A stretch of DNA of 64,000 bases from Campylorhamphus procurvoides (GCA_013396655.1 WBMV01008402.1:248001-312000); one strand, 5' to 3'; numbered from the stretch's first letter, positions 1 to 14,700 are shown. Translations and numbers: made by a program. Notes: generated from the sequence alone by a model not told the origin.

Positions 1-2744
1 CCTGGTAAGAATTTTTATCATATTTGATAAGTTACCCAGATATCTTCAAAGTTGTATTTGTTCAAAAGAATCCTAGGCAATTGTTTATTTAGCTTTACAG
101 CCCCTGAAGAAAATCAAAGTTTCTTCTGAAGTAGGGTTGATATTTGTTTTGTAGGATGGATCTTACTCACAGAACTATGGTGGTGGCCAAGTAAGTAATA
201 CTTTATTTCCCTCCTTACACATCACTTCATATAAGCTTTAGCATCTGCTCAAAATCAGGTTTCTACATCCTATTTTTTTTCTGATTTTGGTTGGTTGGTT
301 TGTTTTAAAGGGTGGATCATCCTCAGACACCTACTATGATAATCAGGTAACTAGTTCTTTCTTTCTCCTAGTTATATATTATTTGTAGTCCCTGCATCAT
401 CTTTCTCACAGATGTAATAAAACATAATTTTTTCTGTGCTCCTCTTGATTTACATTGGGTTTGGGTGCTTTTTCTTTACTGAGGGTTGGAACATTCCCTG
501 TAAGCAACTATTGCAGCTGTGTATTTGACTCCTTTTTCTTCCCTATAAAGATCTTAATTTAACTCAGTTTTTCCTTTGCATGAGCATCTCTTATGTCTTT
601 CTGAGTACAGCATCAAAGTGTATTTGTAACAATCTATTTTGTGAGGAAATAACTGGTGTCTGCTGTTCTTCTAGGATTCGCAAGATCCCTCAGATGATAA
701 TCCCAACGCTTGTGATGATGTGAGTCTGCTTTCTCTAGTATATTCTTGTCACAACATTTTTCTTGTGGATGAGAAAGTATTTCACTGCTAGATGCAGTCT
801 TTTGAGCAGAATGATCCAAAATGAATGCTGAGTTCCCACACTAATAACTGTTCCAGCAACTGCATCTCTTCTTGCTGAAAGTTGTCATATATGTGTTTTA
901 CCGATAGTTTGTGCTTCTAAATGCATTTAACTTAAAATGAAAGATGGATAAAAGTATTTCAGTGGCTTTGCAGTAACAGAAGGTTTTCCCAAAATTTAAG
1001 GGTGCATTTTACAGTCATTTTGAAAGGAAAAGAAAATCTAAAAGAAAATATTTAAATACATGCAACAAATGAAGGAAGAAGTGATGGATATTCCACTGGT
1101 TTTTATATTGCATTTCTAGCAATCTAAAGTTGCTATTAAAATGTTTTGCAGATTACAATAGTAGGATTTCAGACTAATTTAGACAAAGAACGGAGAATGT
1201 GAGCAACAAGTGATTTTTGTTATGTCTGTATGTAGTATCAGAAACAATTAGTTTTCTGCAAGCTTATTGTATTTAAATATTTTTTTTAAAAAGGAAATAA
1301 TTTATTCTTTTCCAGAATGAGACTACCTACAGTGCCAATAATCGGGTAAGTACTTTGCTTCTTCTATAGCATTCAAGTTCTTATGATTAATGACAGTATT
1401 AGTAACTGAACACTTCTACATTAGATCTGTGGACCTCTAACTGTAGTGTATGATTGCTTTGTAGTACCCTTCAAAAAGTTAATGATTTCTCCATATTCAA
1501 GGCTGCTGTACAATACAGATTATGTACTAACGCATTTTCTTCACAGTATATGCACTTTGACTGGATAGTTATTTGGGAATTAACCTCCTGTGGGCAGGAG
1601 GCATGAGGCATGTAGCCACCTCAAGCCTTTTTCACTTGTTCAAATTTAGACTCGCTTTTATGCTGCTGTTGTAAAGTAACTTTTATACTCCATAATACTC
1701 TCTCCATGAAGACTTTCTATCTGTTCTACAAGCAGAAATTGTGATTAATGTGAATAGATTGTGACAGAGCAAATGCACTGTTTTGTAAATAAATGACATT
1801 TTCTCTTCTTTCTCTTCCTAGAATGCTTTTGCCATCTGTCACAGCCTCCTGTTGTTTTACTGCCATGTAGAGTAACCTCCTGCCAGCAGCTACTTGCCTT
1901 CACTTGTCAGCCATACACTATATTTCTTCATTGTTTTCCCTATTCTTCCTCTCTGCTACTTTAGTACTGCACCAAACATGTATTCTAGGAAGTAAGGAGG
2001 CCTTCTGAAAACATCCTTTCTTTTTGGATTGTATTTACCTTGAATGCAATCTATTAGGTTCAATGCAAAAGGTTCTAAAAATGAACCTTCAGTAGCAAGC
2101 CCTGTTCAGGACACTCATCACTTCCTCCTTTATTCGCAAGGGATAGTAATATTCCCTTGGTTATCTCTATCCAGTCGAAGGATAAGGAACACTAAAGCAA
2201 ACAAACAAACAAAAAGCAACCCAAAACAAAATCATTGTACAGGTTGTTCTCCAAACCACAATGATTTAGCCAAGGGAGAGTCCCCTAGGCAGAAATTTCT
2301 GACAAAAGCGTGATAAAGGAAAAGAAGACAAAGAATATGGTTTTTAAGACCCTTACTGATACTAAAATAAAATCTCTAGACATTTTCCTTGCCCAAAATA
2401 TATCACCTTGACAAGTAGTAGATTTTTGCTAAAGTATTCAGTGTAGACAACTTTGAAGTAATATAAACTATAAAGTAATATAAAGTAATAACAGTCTGTT
2501 GACTCCTTCACAGGGTTCTGGTTGTGCAAAGAAGAAAGTTCGTGTTGCCCGAGTAAGTAATGGGGGTTTTATTTTTTTTTTAATTGCTTTTAGGATTTTA
2601 GCCCTAACTATACCTAATTTGTCCTAATTAGACCAAATTTTTCCCTAGATATGTTGTCCTAATTAATATTCTTCTACTTAAGAAAAAATTAAAACAAAAT
2701 TATTTGGTTATTTTCTCTTTGCACGAATTTCTTTAAAGGAAGTA

Positions 2745-2786
<42 letters not shown>

Positions 2787-5700
2787 GAGACATGTAAGTC
2801 GTATTTTGAAGGAGAGGGCAGCTTAGATTCCTGTTCTTCATTAAGCAGATACAGAGCTGGTCCAAGCTAAAGTTAAAATTAAATGAGTATCATACAAACA
2901 AAGGACAGCAAAAATTTTAGCTGAAGAAAGATAGAATAATGAAGTAAGAAAGAATAATGTTTGATAATTTACTGTGCTCAGCACGTTGTGGAGAAGACAC
3001 AGAGAAGTGTATTGAATACCTTCAAGTCAGACTCAGCAGTAGCCTATAAAATTACATGCAAATAACCTTTTATTTTATTTATTTATATTAACTTTGTAAT
3101 GAGCCATTTCCACTCAATGGGTGTATTAAAGGGTCTGGAGCTGCTATACATAAATATGNNNNNNGAGGGGGGGGGAAGAAGGCCTATTACAGATCATAGA
3201 GTTTTAATCTCCTAATAGCAAGTGCTATTGTTTTTTCCAGGATACATCACGTGTTTTAGGCCAAAGAGCCTATGATGCACAGGTAAACCATTCTTATCTT
3301 TTCTGAACTACTGCTGGTGATATAGCTCCTTGCTGTATTACCTAGTTTTCACAACAGAGAATTCTGTTTAGTGTTAAGTAATTCTTTCACATTAATGTGC
3401 ACAGTGCTATTGAATTACCCTTATGGAAAAATATGTCTTTTTTTTCCTTCCCAGAATGCATCTTCTCCTTCAAACAGCAGCCACACTGATGCCCAGGTAA
3501 TAACATAGTGTCAGCTGTATGATATCATTGTAAGGAGCTTTCCGATAAATTATATTCATTCTCAAAATTAGGTTCCACCAGTCTTTCTGTGCTGCAGGAT
3601 GCTATTTTGATTGGGCAGTATTGCCCCCATAATGTTATAATATTGTACAGTTGTGGATAGTGATACACAGTCTCTTCTGTTCCTTCACTCCACTAAGCAG
3701 GTAAGAATCATAGGTGTTTGGTAAAATATTGATAAAACATAATTGTTTTCTTCACAGGGTGGATCATTTATTGCAACCAGTGGTGGATCAAGTAATCAGG
3801 TCAGGATTTTCTTTATTTTTAACAAGTCTTGTCCAGATAACTTCCTGGTAATTAAACTAATTAAATTCCGTAGTCAGTTTAAGTAAAGTAGTTTTGCATG
3901 GAGGATTGGTCATGTTATGCATTAAACCATAAATGAAATGACCCTGTTCAGATTAAATTTATCAGAAATGGCTCTCTGAAGTCACTTATTAGCACTGTTT
4001 TAAGTTCACGTATGTTTTATTGGTGAGAGCCCAGTGGTGATTCTCTGTACTCTTGACTACCCTGATACTTCTTTCTTGATGAGCATCTGTCCCTGAGACA
4101 CCACTGAGAGATGTACTGTCAGTCCCACTTACAAAGCAAATATTAACCATACAGAGCTGTGTTGTCCCCTCATTTGTTCTAGGTATAGGAAAGGTCACAG
4201 CTACTCCGTAACCCCACAGTCCTTCTTCCCCTAAACAGTTTCATATCTGAAATAAGATTTTATTTTAAACTTCTACAAAGTAATAATTGTTTCTTTTTTT
4301 AAAATTCATAGGGTGGTTGCATTTGTCCTGATGGAAGCAGTGGTTATAGACAGGTAATTATTTTTCTGAGTTTATACTTCCATCTACATAATGGAGTATT
4401 TTGAATTAATCACCTAGTAAATATGGACACTTGATTAACACTAAACATTAACGTTAACTTCCTTAGTATGGGTAGAAGTATATACAATGAAATAGAAGAA
4501 TGACTTCCACTTTGCTTGAGCTGCATAGTTACCATTTTGCCACTAACTTTCTGTAACTGTGCTTGGTGATCCAATTGCTCTGTCACTTGACTATTGTGTA
4601 CTAATTATTCATTACTTTCAAAAAACAATCCATATACCTTATCGTAACCACAGAATTTAATTGCATCCAGCTTAGTTTCCTTGTCTTCCTCACTGGTGCA
4701 ATAAAATACTGTGACTAAAATATCAAAATCTGATAAATGTCTCAAAATTTAATCTCTTAAATCAACATTTAAACTGTTCTTTCCCATTAAAAGAATCACT
4801 GCAGTTTCATTGTTAGTTGCACTGGATGAACTTTTCTCTGTCAGTCCCTCTGTACTGGGAAAAAGGCCAAGAAATGTGTTTACCTGAGCATTATAGATGA
4901 GCTTTACCAGGCTTCTGGCTTCACCTGGAAGAGCCAAATGAACCTGGATTTCAAAATCACTTGCCTCTCACATCACTCACCTTGAAATCAATCACCTCTC
5001 TTCTACCAGAATGCTTATTTTTGAACCTTTTATTGAAGCTGTATTGACATAAACACATTTGAAGGGTGTAATATTTTTTTTCTTAGATTTCAATTTCAAC
5101 AAGAATAATTTTTTGGATTATTCTTTCTATGAAAACCCCATGCTATTAAAACAAACTAATTGTATGAGGAAATTACTGCTTTCTGAACTTAACTTCATTA
5201 ACTTAAAATAAAGAACAGTAATTTTGGTCAGGTAAAATACCACTTCTTTCACCTAAATGAGGCTGAGCAGTAATCATGACCTACATGTTTTAAAATACAA
5301 AGTAGTCTATTAAAATAACAAATATTGAAACTTCATTGAGGAAAAATTTTATTAGTCATGTGTTTGTAAATCTATATAAACAAATCCATTTACAAGGAAA
5401 AAAGTGAACATCTTCATGCAAGTTTTCATTCTAATAAGCCCTTTTCTATACATACTTTACTGTTGCAAAAAAAAAATTAATTAGTTTTTAACAGGAATCC
5501 ACCACAACTTGGTTGGCAAGAGGAGAGTGTATTTAGTTGTTATCAACAAAAAGTTTCAACATGAAGAAAATAAGACATCTAAATTCGAAACATTAGAAAA
5601 CCAGTTATCCCTTCAGATGTGCCCACTTTGGTACACAAGAGACTTGTTTTCCAGTTTGCAATCGTATCAGCTGATCAAATTAATTTATTATAAACTAGGT

Positions 5701-8700
5701 AACAGTAGACTTGATCTTTGCCTTCACCATACAGTAAAATTCAGTGACCTTTGCAAAGAAATAACACTGAATTAAAAATCAGACTTGTCTTCATTTTCTG
5801 TCCACAGCCCTCTACAATGGCAGCTACAGTGCTGTAGATTATCATGGCCAATCTGTTTACATGTTAGATAGGTACATTCTTCTGAAAAAAAAAGCAAGCT
5901 ATGGTAGATGTACACATACAAATAAGCCACCATTCACAAATCTAACATGAAAGAAATAGTTATCTACTTCCTTGAAGATTCTTCAGTACAGGAGAAAAAT
6001 TCCTGCAAAAATACTTCTAAGTTTGAAATCTGTGAGTTATGCAAAGGTCTCTTCAAACCTGGAAAATATAAGTTGAGAGTCAAAGATATACGTATTTAAA
6101 TGGCCAAATTTCTCACACTGCAATTATTTTACTTTTTCTCCAAGTTTCATCTAAAGGCAAGATCTTAGTCTACAAATAGTCTCTGAGGAAACAGTCTAGC
6201 CATAGTATAATACTTTCCTTGTTTTGTACATAAGGGGGATGTGACAGTAATAGTGGATGCTCTGAACTGGTAAACAGTGGTGAGCTGAAGAATTTTCTCT
6301 CCTAAATATTGTTTACACTTTGGAGGTTCAGTATTCTGGCAATTTTTCAAAAGACCATCAAGGTCATGATCATCTATAAGAACAGAGTCTGCAAGGTATG
6401 ACATAGGATTCTGTGATTAAACCCAGTAAAATTAAATGTTACTACTACTTCCAGATCTTTTAACCTGAAGAGAAAAAAACCAGAACCTACTAAAGTTTCC
6501 CTCATCTCTAACAAAAAGCCCCCAGCATTCTCTTTTAATGCTTGCTGTAATGTCCTCTTTGAAAGCTTTATTGGAAAGAATAGAAATGCAGAATGGACTC
6601 ACTTATGTAAATGTCTGATTACAAGAAAACAGCGAGTCTGTGTTCTCATTTCAGGGAGCCCCAGGTTCTCCATACAGCACATATTCTGGTAACCAGGTAA
6701 ACATTCAGATAAAATGCCCTATTCAGAAATTCCATCTAAAACCTTCCCTTAAAGGAGTAGCCAAATATGAACCAGTAATCCATTCTGTCTTCTGCACAGG
6801 GAGGGCCTTTCTTCTATCCCGGAGGATCGTATGGACAGGTAGTAGTTCTTCCTCCCTTGCCAGGGTAACACAGACTCCCATCCGCCTGGTGCCATCACCA
6901 CATACTGTGGGTGCTGTGACATGCCATAATTACAGACCTGGCTGTTGTCCCTTAGAACAGAAAAATTAACCCTGATGTAGCCCAGAGGTTGCAAAGCTTG
7001 ACAGAGAACAGTATAGAGTGGGATCTGCAGCTTCCTTGCAGAAGACAAGGAAGAGAAGGCTGATACAAGCAGGCTGAGACAAAGTTGCCACCAGAAGATT
7101 TTTCCACTTTAACAATAATGATCTTGAATTTTATTTAGGTACATAAAAATTAGCTCAAAATTGTGAGAAAGAGTAAAAGGTGAGAACGAGATAGGAAGGT
7201 ATTTAAACTCTCACCTGCAAGAAAATAGCTGGTCTGTGTTTTTCTTTCAGGGTGGCCCAGGTTCTTCCCACAGTTCCTACTCTGGTAACCAGGTAAATAT
7301 TCCGCTCACTGTGTCTTCATGGGAGCAGTGTAAAAGTGTTCCTTGAGAGAGCAATTCAACTGCAAATCTCTAAATTTCTCTGTTTTCTGTACAGGGAGGG
7401 CCTTCCTTCTATCCTGGTGGATCTTACGGACAGGTAGGTGTTCTTTCTTCTTTGTAGAGGTAACAGAGTTATCTTCATTCTTATATTCCCCGTATAGTGG
7501 CTGTTGTGAAATATTACACCCCAAAATTGAATCAACTGTTTGTAACTTACATCATGAAATCTGTCAGAGGAAAGACTACGTTGTATTTACAACTTTTGTG
7601 GAAGGATCTTTCATCCAAATAAGAAAATTAGTGATAAAATTTACTTCTTGTTTAACAGTATTGCCCTAAAGTGAGAGTTGAGTACACTGATATTTACAGC
7701 ATCCTGTTTGCAAGAAAACAGCTAGTCTGTGTTCTCATTTCAGGGAGCCCCAGGTTCTCCATACAGCACATATTCTGGTAACCAGGTAAACATTCAGATA
7801 AAATGCCCCATTCAGAAGCTCCAGCTAAAACCTTCCCTTAAAGGAGTAGCCAAATATGAACCAGTAACCCCTTCTGTCTTCTGCACAGGGAGGGCCTTTC
7901 TTCTATCCCGGAGGATCGTATGGACAGGTAGTAGTTCTTCCTCCCTTACCAGGGTAACACAGACTCCCATCCGCCTGGTGCCATCACCACATACTGTGGG
8001 TGCTGTGACATGCCATAATTACAGATGTGACTTAGAGCAAAAAACATAAATTAACCCTGATGTAGCCCAGAGGTTGCAAAGCTTGACAGAGAACAGTACA
8101 GAGCGGGATCTGCAGCTTCCTTGCAGAAGACAAGGAAGAGAAGGCTGATACAAGCAGGCTGAGACAAAGTTGCCACCAGAAGATTTTTCCACTTTAACAA
8201 TAATGATCTTGAATTTTATTTAGGTACATAAAAATTAGCTCAAAATTGTGAGAAAGAGTAAAAGATGAGAATGAGATAAGAAGGTATTTAAACTCTCACC
8301 TGCAAGAAAATAGCTGGTCTGTGTTTTTCTTTCAGGGTGGCCCAGGTTCTTCCCACAGTTCCTACTCTGGTAACCAGGTAAATATTCCGCTCACTGTGTC
8401 TTCATGAGAGCAGTGTAAAAGTGTTCCTTGAGAGAGCAATTCAACTGCAAACCTCTAAATTTCTCTGTTTTCTGTGCAGGGAGGGCCTTCCTTCTATCCT
8501 GGTGGATCTTACGGACAGGTAGGTGTTCTTTCTTGTTTGCAGAGAAAACAGAATTATTTCCATTCCTATTTTGTCTTTGAAAGATGGAAAACACTTTCTT
8601 GGAGGAACCAAATTAATTATCTTTTTTTGTTGTCTTGACAGGGTGGGTCTTCTGTTTATGATGGCAGCAGTGAATCCTATGGTCAGGTAAATACTCTTTT

Positions 8701-11700
8701 TTTACTTTGTATAAACAGTACTGAGGGCAAATACCTTGGGTCAAATATACAGCTATATTCTCTATTTTGGCTGCTGCTGTATTTTAATTAAAGTGGCCTA
8801 TTTCTTTAAGGAATGAATGAATTTGCATATACTTTCAGGACACTTCATTAAAAGTTTATAGTGGAGTAAGAAGTGAGGTGCCTCCAACTTTTAAGGCTTC
8901 TTATCAACAGTGCTAGCTTTGAATTTCCTGCAAGATGAAGGTCTCTTCAAAAATTCTAATTTTTGTTTAGAATTAGAATTTGAGTTTAAAAATATGTTAA
9001 ATTAGTGTTTTATAGAGACATAACTATGAGCTGCTCAAAAATCATTCTGATAACTAAGTAAATATTAATATTTTTTAAATCTTCCCAGGAGATTCCCACA
9101 GTAAGTGTCAAAAAAAAAAAAGGCTCTTTACAATATGAAAATTATTTCTCTTCTCTGAATAGGGTGGATCTTCCGCATATAGTGGTGCTGAGTCTTATGG
9201 CCAGGTAAATGTTTTGCTCCTACACCAAAAGCTCAAGTTTGCTGTGTTGGTTCTTATGTGCACTGAGTTCTACATTTCAGTTATTTTTCAAGTGACCATG
9301 ACCATGGAAATGGCATTTTATCTTTTGTTTCTCTTTACTTTTACTTACTGCTTTACATCTCAGAATGTTTCCATAATGGAGGGAAGATGATGCACTATAT
9401 ACCTGCCCTGCTAACTGTGCCCTGTGATACTCAGTGCTTTAACTACTTTATTGTTTATGTGTTAGCTCATTCAAAAGGAAAATATTGTGTGTTTACTGTA
9501 CACATTTTATTGATTCAGAAGCTGCTGAAAGTAAAGATAATGGGATTTTTGAATATAAAGAATTATTAACTTTGCAAGTGAACTTTTTCTAAAAGCTTTT
9601 CTTATAAAAATGCATGTTTGCAAGGAGGGGGTTTTTCCAGCCTCTTCTGCCTAAGCAACAGGTAAAGTTACATATTTTTTCTTTTCTTGCATATTTGCTG
9701 GTTTAGGTAAAATTGGAAATTCTAAATGGTTTGTTATTTTTATTCTTTTATATTCTCCACAATTAAGAACATGTGAGAGTCCATTTTATATGAAAGTAAA
9801 TATTTTTTTCATTATTTTACAGGATTCACCTTCCATGGGAGGCAGTGAAACTGATGATAGTGTAAGCATTTCTTCTCAACTGTATCAATATCATAATTCA
9901 CTACCTTTTAAAGTATCTAGGTGCTTACATGGACATTTACCTATCTTGTCCTCTTATGTCCGAGAGCTCCTTCATATTACATTTTAAACATCTGTGTTGT
10001 TTAGTAATTTTCTACAGTAACTTCTTTGAAATTAATTTTTTTCTATAGATAAAGTAAAATGTAGATTTAAATTATGTCACATTATTGTGCTATGTGTAAT
10101 AAGGGCTTTGAAAATTAAAATTGCAGTTACACCAGTTCTGACTTGTAACAGTCATACATTTTTAATTGGTTATTAGAGGTAGCAGTAAAAAGGACACTCT
10201 TTTTATTTCACAATTTCCATCAAAACGCAGTATTAGTATATGACTACTTCCCTTGCTCTCCATCCCAAATTCACACTACACTTCATTTGTGTTTTTCCAA
10301 TGCCAAACATAAAAGATTAGGGTTCCTTCATCTGTATATTGCATAGGAATGGTCTGGTTTTGTATAGTGTGGTGAAAACTGCCTGCTTTCCTGTAAACAG
10401 AAAGAAGATGCTTTTTTTCACAACTAAAGTATATTTCCTATTAGTTCTGTTGAAGCTGTTTATAAAACTTTCCAAGTCTAAAGTCTCATTTTCTCTGCCT
10501 TAAGTAATTGATTGTACTTTAACTGGATTTCCAGCAAGTCTGTTTTCCATGGTCCTGGTTAGTAAGAAAATATTCTCTGCAAATAATTATAAATTCAGCT
10601 GTGCATTTCAACCACAGGTATAGTGTGTCATTCGTTCCAATGCAGTTTCTGTATCAAAATCTTCTTATGGATATTCCAGAAAGCTAAAATTCAGGCCTAA
10701 AAAGCCCTCTGAAAGAGAGGGATGAAAAGAAGCAAAGTATAACAACATCGGTGTATACCACTGAGCTCTTACAAGAACCAGGACAAGCTTTAGAATGATG
10801 ATGTTTTCCCCTGTAACATTCTGGAGGAAATAAAATAGATTGAGATATGATCTCATTCCTTTATTTCACCATGCTAGGATTCAGCTTTCAAAGTAAAGAA
10901 ATGCCATTCCCCAGAACTGAGCAGAGAAAGAATTTGTAGGTTGCTTATCCTACAGCCTACATCTTTAATCTTCCCAACGAGCGGTATTTTTCTTTGCCTT
11001 CCATCCTTGCTTAGAAAAATATAGTAATATTTGCCATTGCAATAACTAGATCCTAATATTTTTTAGGGCTCCTCCTCACCGTCTGGTAGCCGGCAGACTG
11101 AACGGGTAAGCACTCCTTCTTTATGTGTTGCCAGGGGGTCTGCCCCAGTGCTTGGCAAGCCACCTCAGCCCCGGGGGGAAACTGGTGTGGGAGAAAAAGT
11201 GCCTGAGCACAGAGGGAATGAGGATATGGCTACAGAGTTAAAGTACCACTAGAAATCCCAACTGGTGCTGAGGTGTGCTCTTGAGTCTCAAACTCACATC
11301 TCAAACGTGATACCACAGTTTACTTGTTCAGGTTCCTGTGGTTTTTTAACGATTGTTTGACTGCAAAGGGCTTCAATACCATCATTTTCCCAGCATTTAT
11401 TCTAAGTGCAACCTTTGCTTTGTTGTGCTGTATGATCTGCTTTTGAGGACTTCCATTTTTCTGTCATTTTTACATGGAAGCCATTTTATTTAATGTAACA
11501 ATAATTAAATGACACAGACTGAGAAATTAATTTGTTGGAGATATAATAATTCTTTAACTGTGGTATTCTAAAGAGTGTCTTTCACCAAAAGAAAAATTAT
11601 CAATAGTCAGGAAGGGGCATGTGCTATTTTATACAAAAGACAGATTTTTTTGTTGTTGCTCTTGAACAATCCATAACAGAAAATTAAGGAAAGTGGAGAA

Positions 11701-14700
11701 GCAGGGAATGTTTACCTTCCACCCTGATCTTTCCAGGTTTTGGTTTTTGGATTTTTTTCATGTAATTTCAATACATTTTTCTAGGATTTTTATTCCCCAG
11801 GAGGCAGCCAGTCAGGTGGACATGTAAGCATCTATTTTATTTATTATTTGCAGTTCCCTTCCAAAATGGCTGTACTGTTTTAAAATTATCCCAATGAGTA
11901 AATTGTACCAAGCCATTTATTTCCTAGAATTTCTCATGACATCTGGCATCATGTCTTGCGAAAACAAACTCTTTGGGAAAAAAAAAAATTGTGTGTCCTC
12001 AACAACAATCTTGTTTTCCAGAAAATATATTTAAATAAAAATAAATTTGGTCTGCTTTTTGTAGGGATCATCTTCTCAAAGTGGTGGCTACTCCAGTGGA
12101 CAGGTGAATACTAAATCTTTGTATTTTTGACCTGAATTATCAGCTATGCAAATGTTTGAGCAATTTTTTATCTGTGAACAAGATTAATTCTTCATTATAT
12201 GTCTCTATGTATAAGTCCAAGTGTAAGCAGAGTATTCAAAATACAAATCACGTGCCAACTGATGTTCTAACATCTGGAAAAATAAAAGTAATAAATATTT
12301 GATAGTAATTTGTATTTTTTAAATAAAATGTGATTTTAATTTTTTTTCAGGATTCATCGTCATCTGGAAGCAGCCAGTATGGAGGGCAGGTGGGAAATTT
12401 TTCTTCATTGTGGTTATTGTGAGGAATTTTTTCTCCCCAGTGTACATATTTCCAGAAAATCCTGCCAGATTGATACTAAGTTTCCAGACTACTGTGTGGT
12501 TTATTTTATCATCATTAACCTTTCTATAGATAAAATTTGGTTCTTAACCAGATAGATATTTTCAGACATATTTAAATGAGTAAAAGACAAGACATTGTAA
12601 TCAAATGCATATGTCAAAATTTAAGGAAAAAATTTTAAAATGAGAATATAACATTTACAGGGTTCATCATCTTCAGGAGGCAGCCAGTCCGGTGGACAGG
12701 TATGATTCTCTTTCTCCACAGTTTTGAGTTGTGCCAGTGTCAGTCACTCCAGTTTACCTTTCATCTCTTTTCCTTCACCAGAACTGTTTTCCTTCCCCAC
12801 TGTCCTTTTTCCCCAAAGCCTCAACAACGCATCATTTTCTTTCACCATGTCATTTGGACACCCTGCAAGCCAGAGCAGCCAGTAGGAACTGCTTGGCAGC
12901 TGTCCCTGAGCTTGTGTACCTGCTTTGGTGCTAAACATATTTGCTTACACATTTCATGCAGACTGAATGTGGAAAGGGAGACACTGAATGGTGAACTCCT
13001 GACCACCTCTCAGTGAGTTTTATCAGAGTAGAAATCCTGTTTTCTGTATCACCTGTAACACAACATAGTACTGCATGTACTTCAGGTGCTCTGGCCTCTA
13101 GGGAAAAAAAAATGCTTTCTATAGTACTTCTTGGAGCTTTTTACTCATCCATTTAGTGAGTAAGGTTTTTAGCGTAAAGAACGTATATAACAAAATTCAA
13201 AGATAACAAAACTAGTGTTTCATTACTCCATCAGAGCAGTAAGTGCAGAAAAGTAGTTGCCTAGGATGAAATAGACTCATTTTTAGAAGTTAGGCAGTTA
13301 AGAATACATCTTTATGGTTTGCTTACATGGAATAGTAGAAATAATTTGAGTTGTATCTGGAGTCCATTTCAGTCCTCTGCTCTTGAGATCTTAAATACCT
13401 TCTGCATTCTTTACAGGGTGGATGTGATTGTTCTGGGGAAAATTCTGTAAGTGCTACTTATTCATTATACATTTTCTTTTGCTAAACTATTTAACTGGAA
13501 AATTATCTGCAATCCTATTTATTTTCAACTTAGTTACTTGAATGTACTCTTAATTTTATATTGATTATTTCTTTGGTGAGTTAGATGTTTCTGATAGGAT
13601 AGGAGTTATTGCTCATTATACCAAGATGAAGAATTCAGCGTTATAGAATCATTGAGTCATTTAGGTTGGAAAATACCTCAAGTCCAACCATTAACTCAGC
13701 AATGCCAATGCCACCACTAAACCATGTCACTAAGTGCCACATGCACACATCTAAATATCTTCAGGTGTGATGACTCAGCACCTCCCCTGAGCAGCCTGTT
13801 CCACTGCTTGGTAATCGTTTCAGTGAAGAATTTGTTTCCTAATATCCAATCTAAACCTTCCCCAGAGCAACTTGAGGCTATTGCCTCTTGTGCTATTGCT
13901 TGTTCACTATAACCTCCTTCTAAGTAGTTGTAGAGGACAGTAAGGTGCCCCCAAGCCTCCTTTCCTCCAGGCTAAAGTGCCCCAGCTCTCCCAGCTCATC
14001 TGCTTAAAGCTTGTGCTTTAGACCCCTCATCAGCTTCATTCCCATTTTTGGGTGTGCCCCAGCACCTCAATGTCCTTCATGTAGTGCAGGGCCCAAAACT
14101 GAACACAGGATTTGAGGTGGCAGGCTCAGCAATCACCCCTGAGTTCAGGGGGATGATCACTTCCCTAGTGCTGCTGGCCACATTATTTCTGATAAAAGCC
14201 AGGAAGCCTCAGAGCTGGCAGCAAGTTATATTCTCTGAGCAGTGGCTGTCAGGTACAATAGAGTATTTACAGAGGTGTGTATATCTTCACCCCCCAAAAA
14301 TAAAAATACACATATATATTGCATTAAATAGCAGAATTAATTGACAAAAGATCTATCATGAAAGGAAGCTAAAATAATGTGAAGTCTACAAAATTTCCAA
14401 TCATAAAAATTTGTATTAAAAAAAATCAATGTTTACCAAATGTAAAACAAAACCAAAAACTGAGCAACTTCTCACTTGTGTTTTTAAGTCCATATGAAAT
14501 TATTTAAAGACTGTGAAATAGGGTAATACCTGCTTTCCAAAGCAAATCATATGTGGTCAATCCCCATGTAGCATGTAAAGGACTTCTTGGGTGATGTTCT
14601 GATTTTCTAGACAATTGCTAAAAGTAAGTGAAGTGTAAGTGCAATTAATTCCGACTGTCACTCTTCATTTGAAATGCCATAGAACAGGCATTTTAAGGTT

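Noticed and set aside
3671..3700. 30-nt candidate exon ending CAG|gtaaga
   Set aside because: The acceptor side (gtggatagtgatacacag) lacks a pyrimidine tract and the peptide does not fit.
10878..10892. 15-nt candidate exon DSAFK
   Set aside because: The acceptor is fair, but the duplicated copy at 17046 has no GT donor and the sequence reads as conserved intron.
12702..13016. 104-codon open frame after exon 12661-12699
   Set aside because: It lies in an intron duplicated at 20.2 kb, where the frame is not maintained; not coding.
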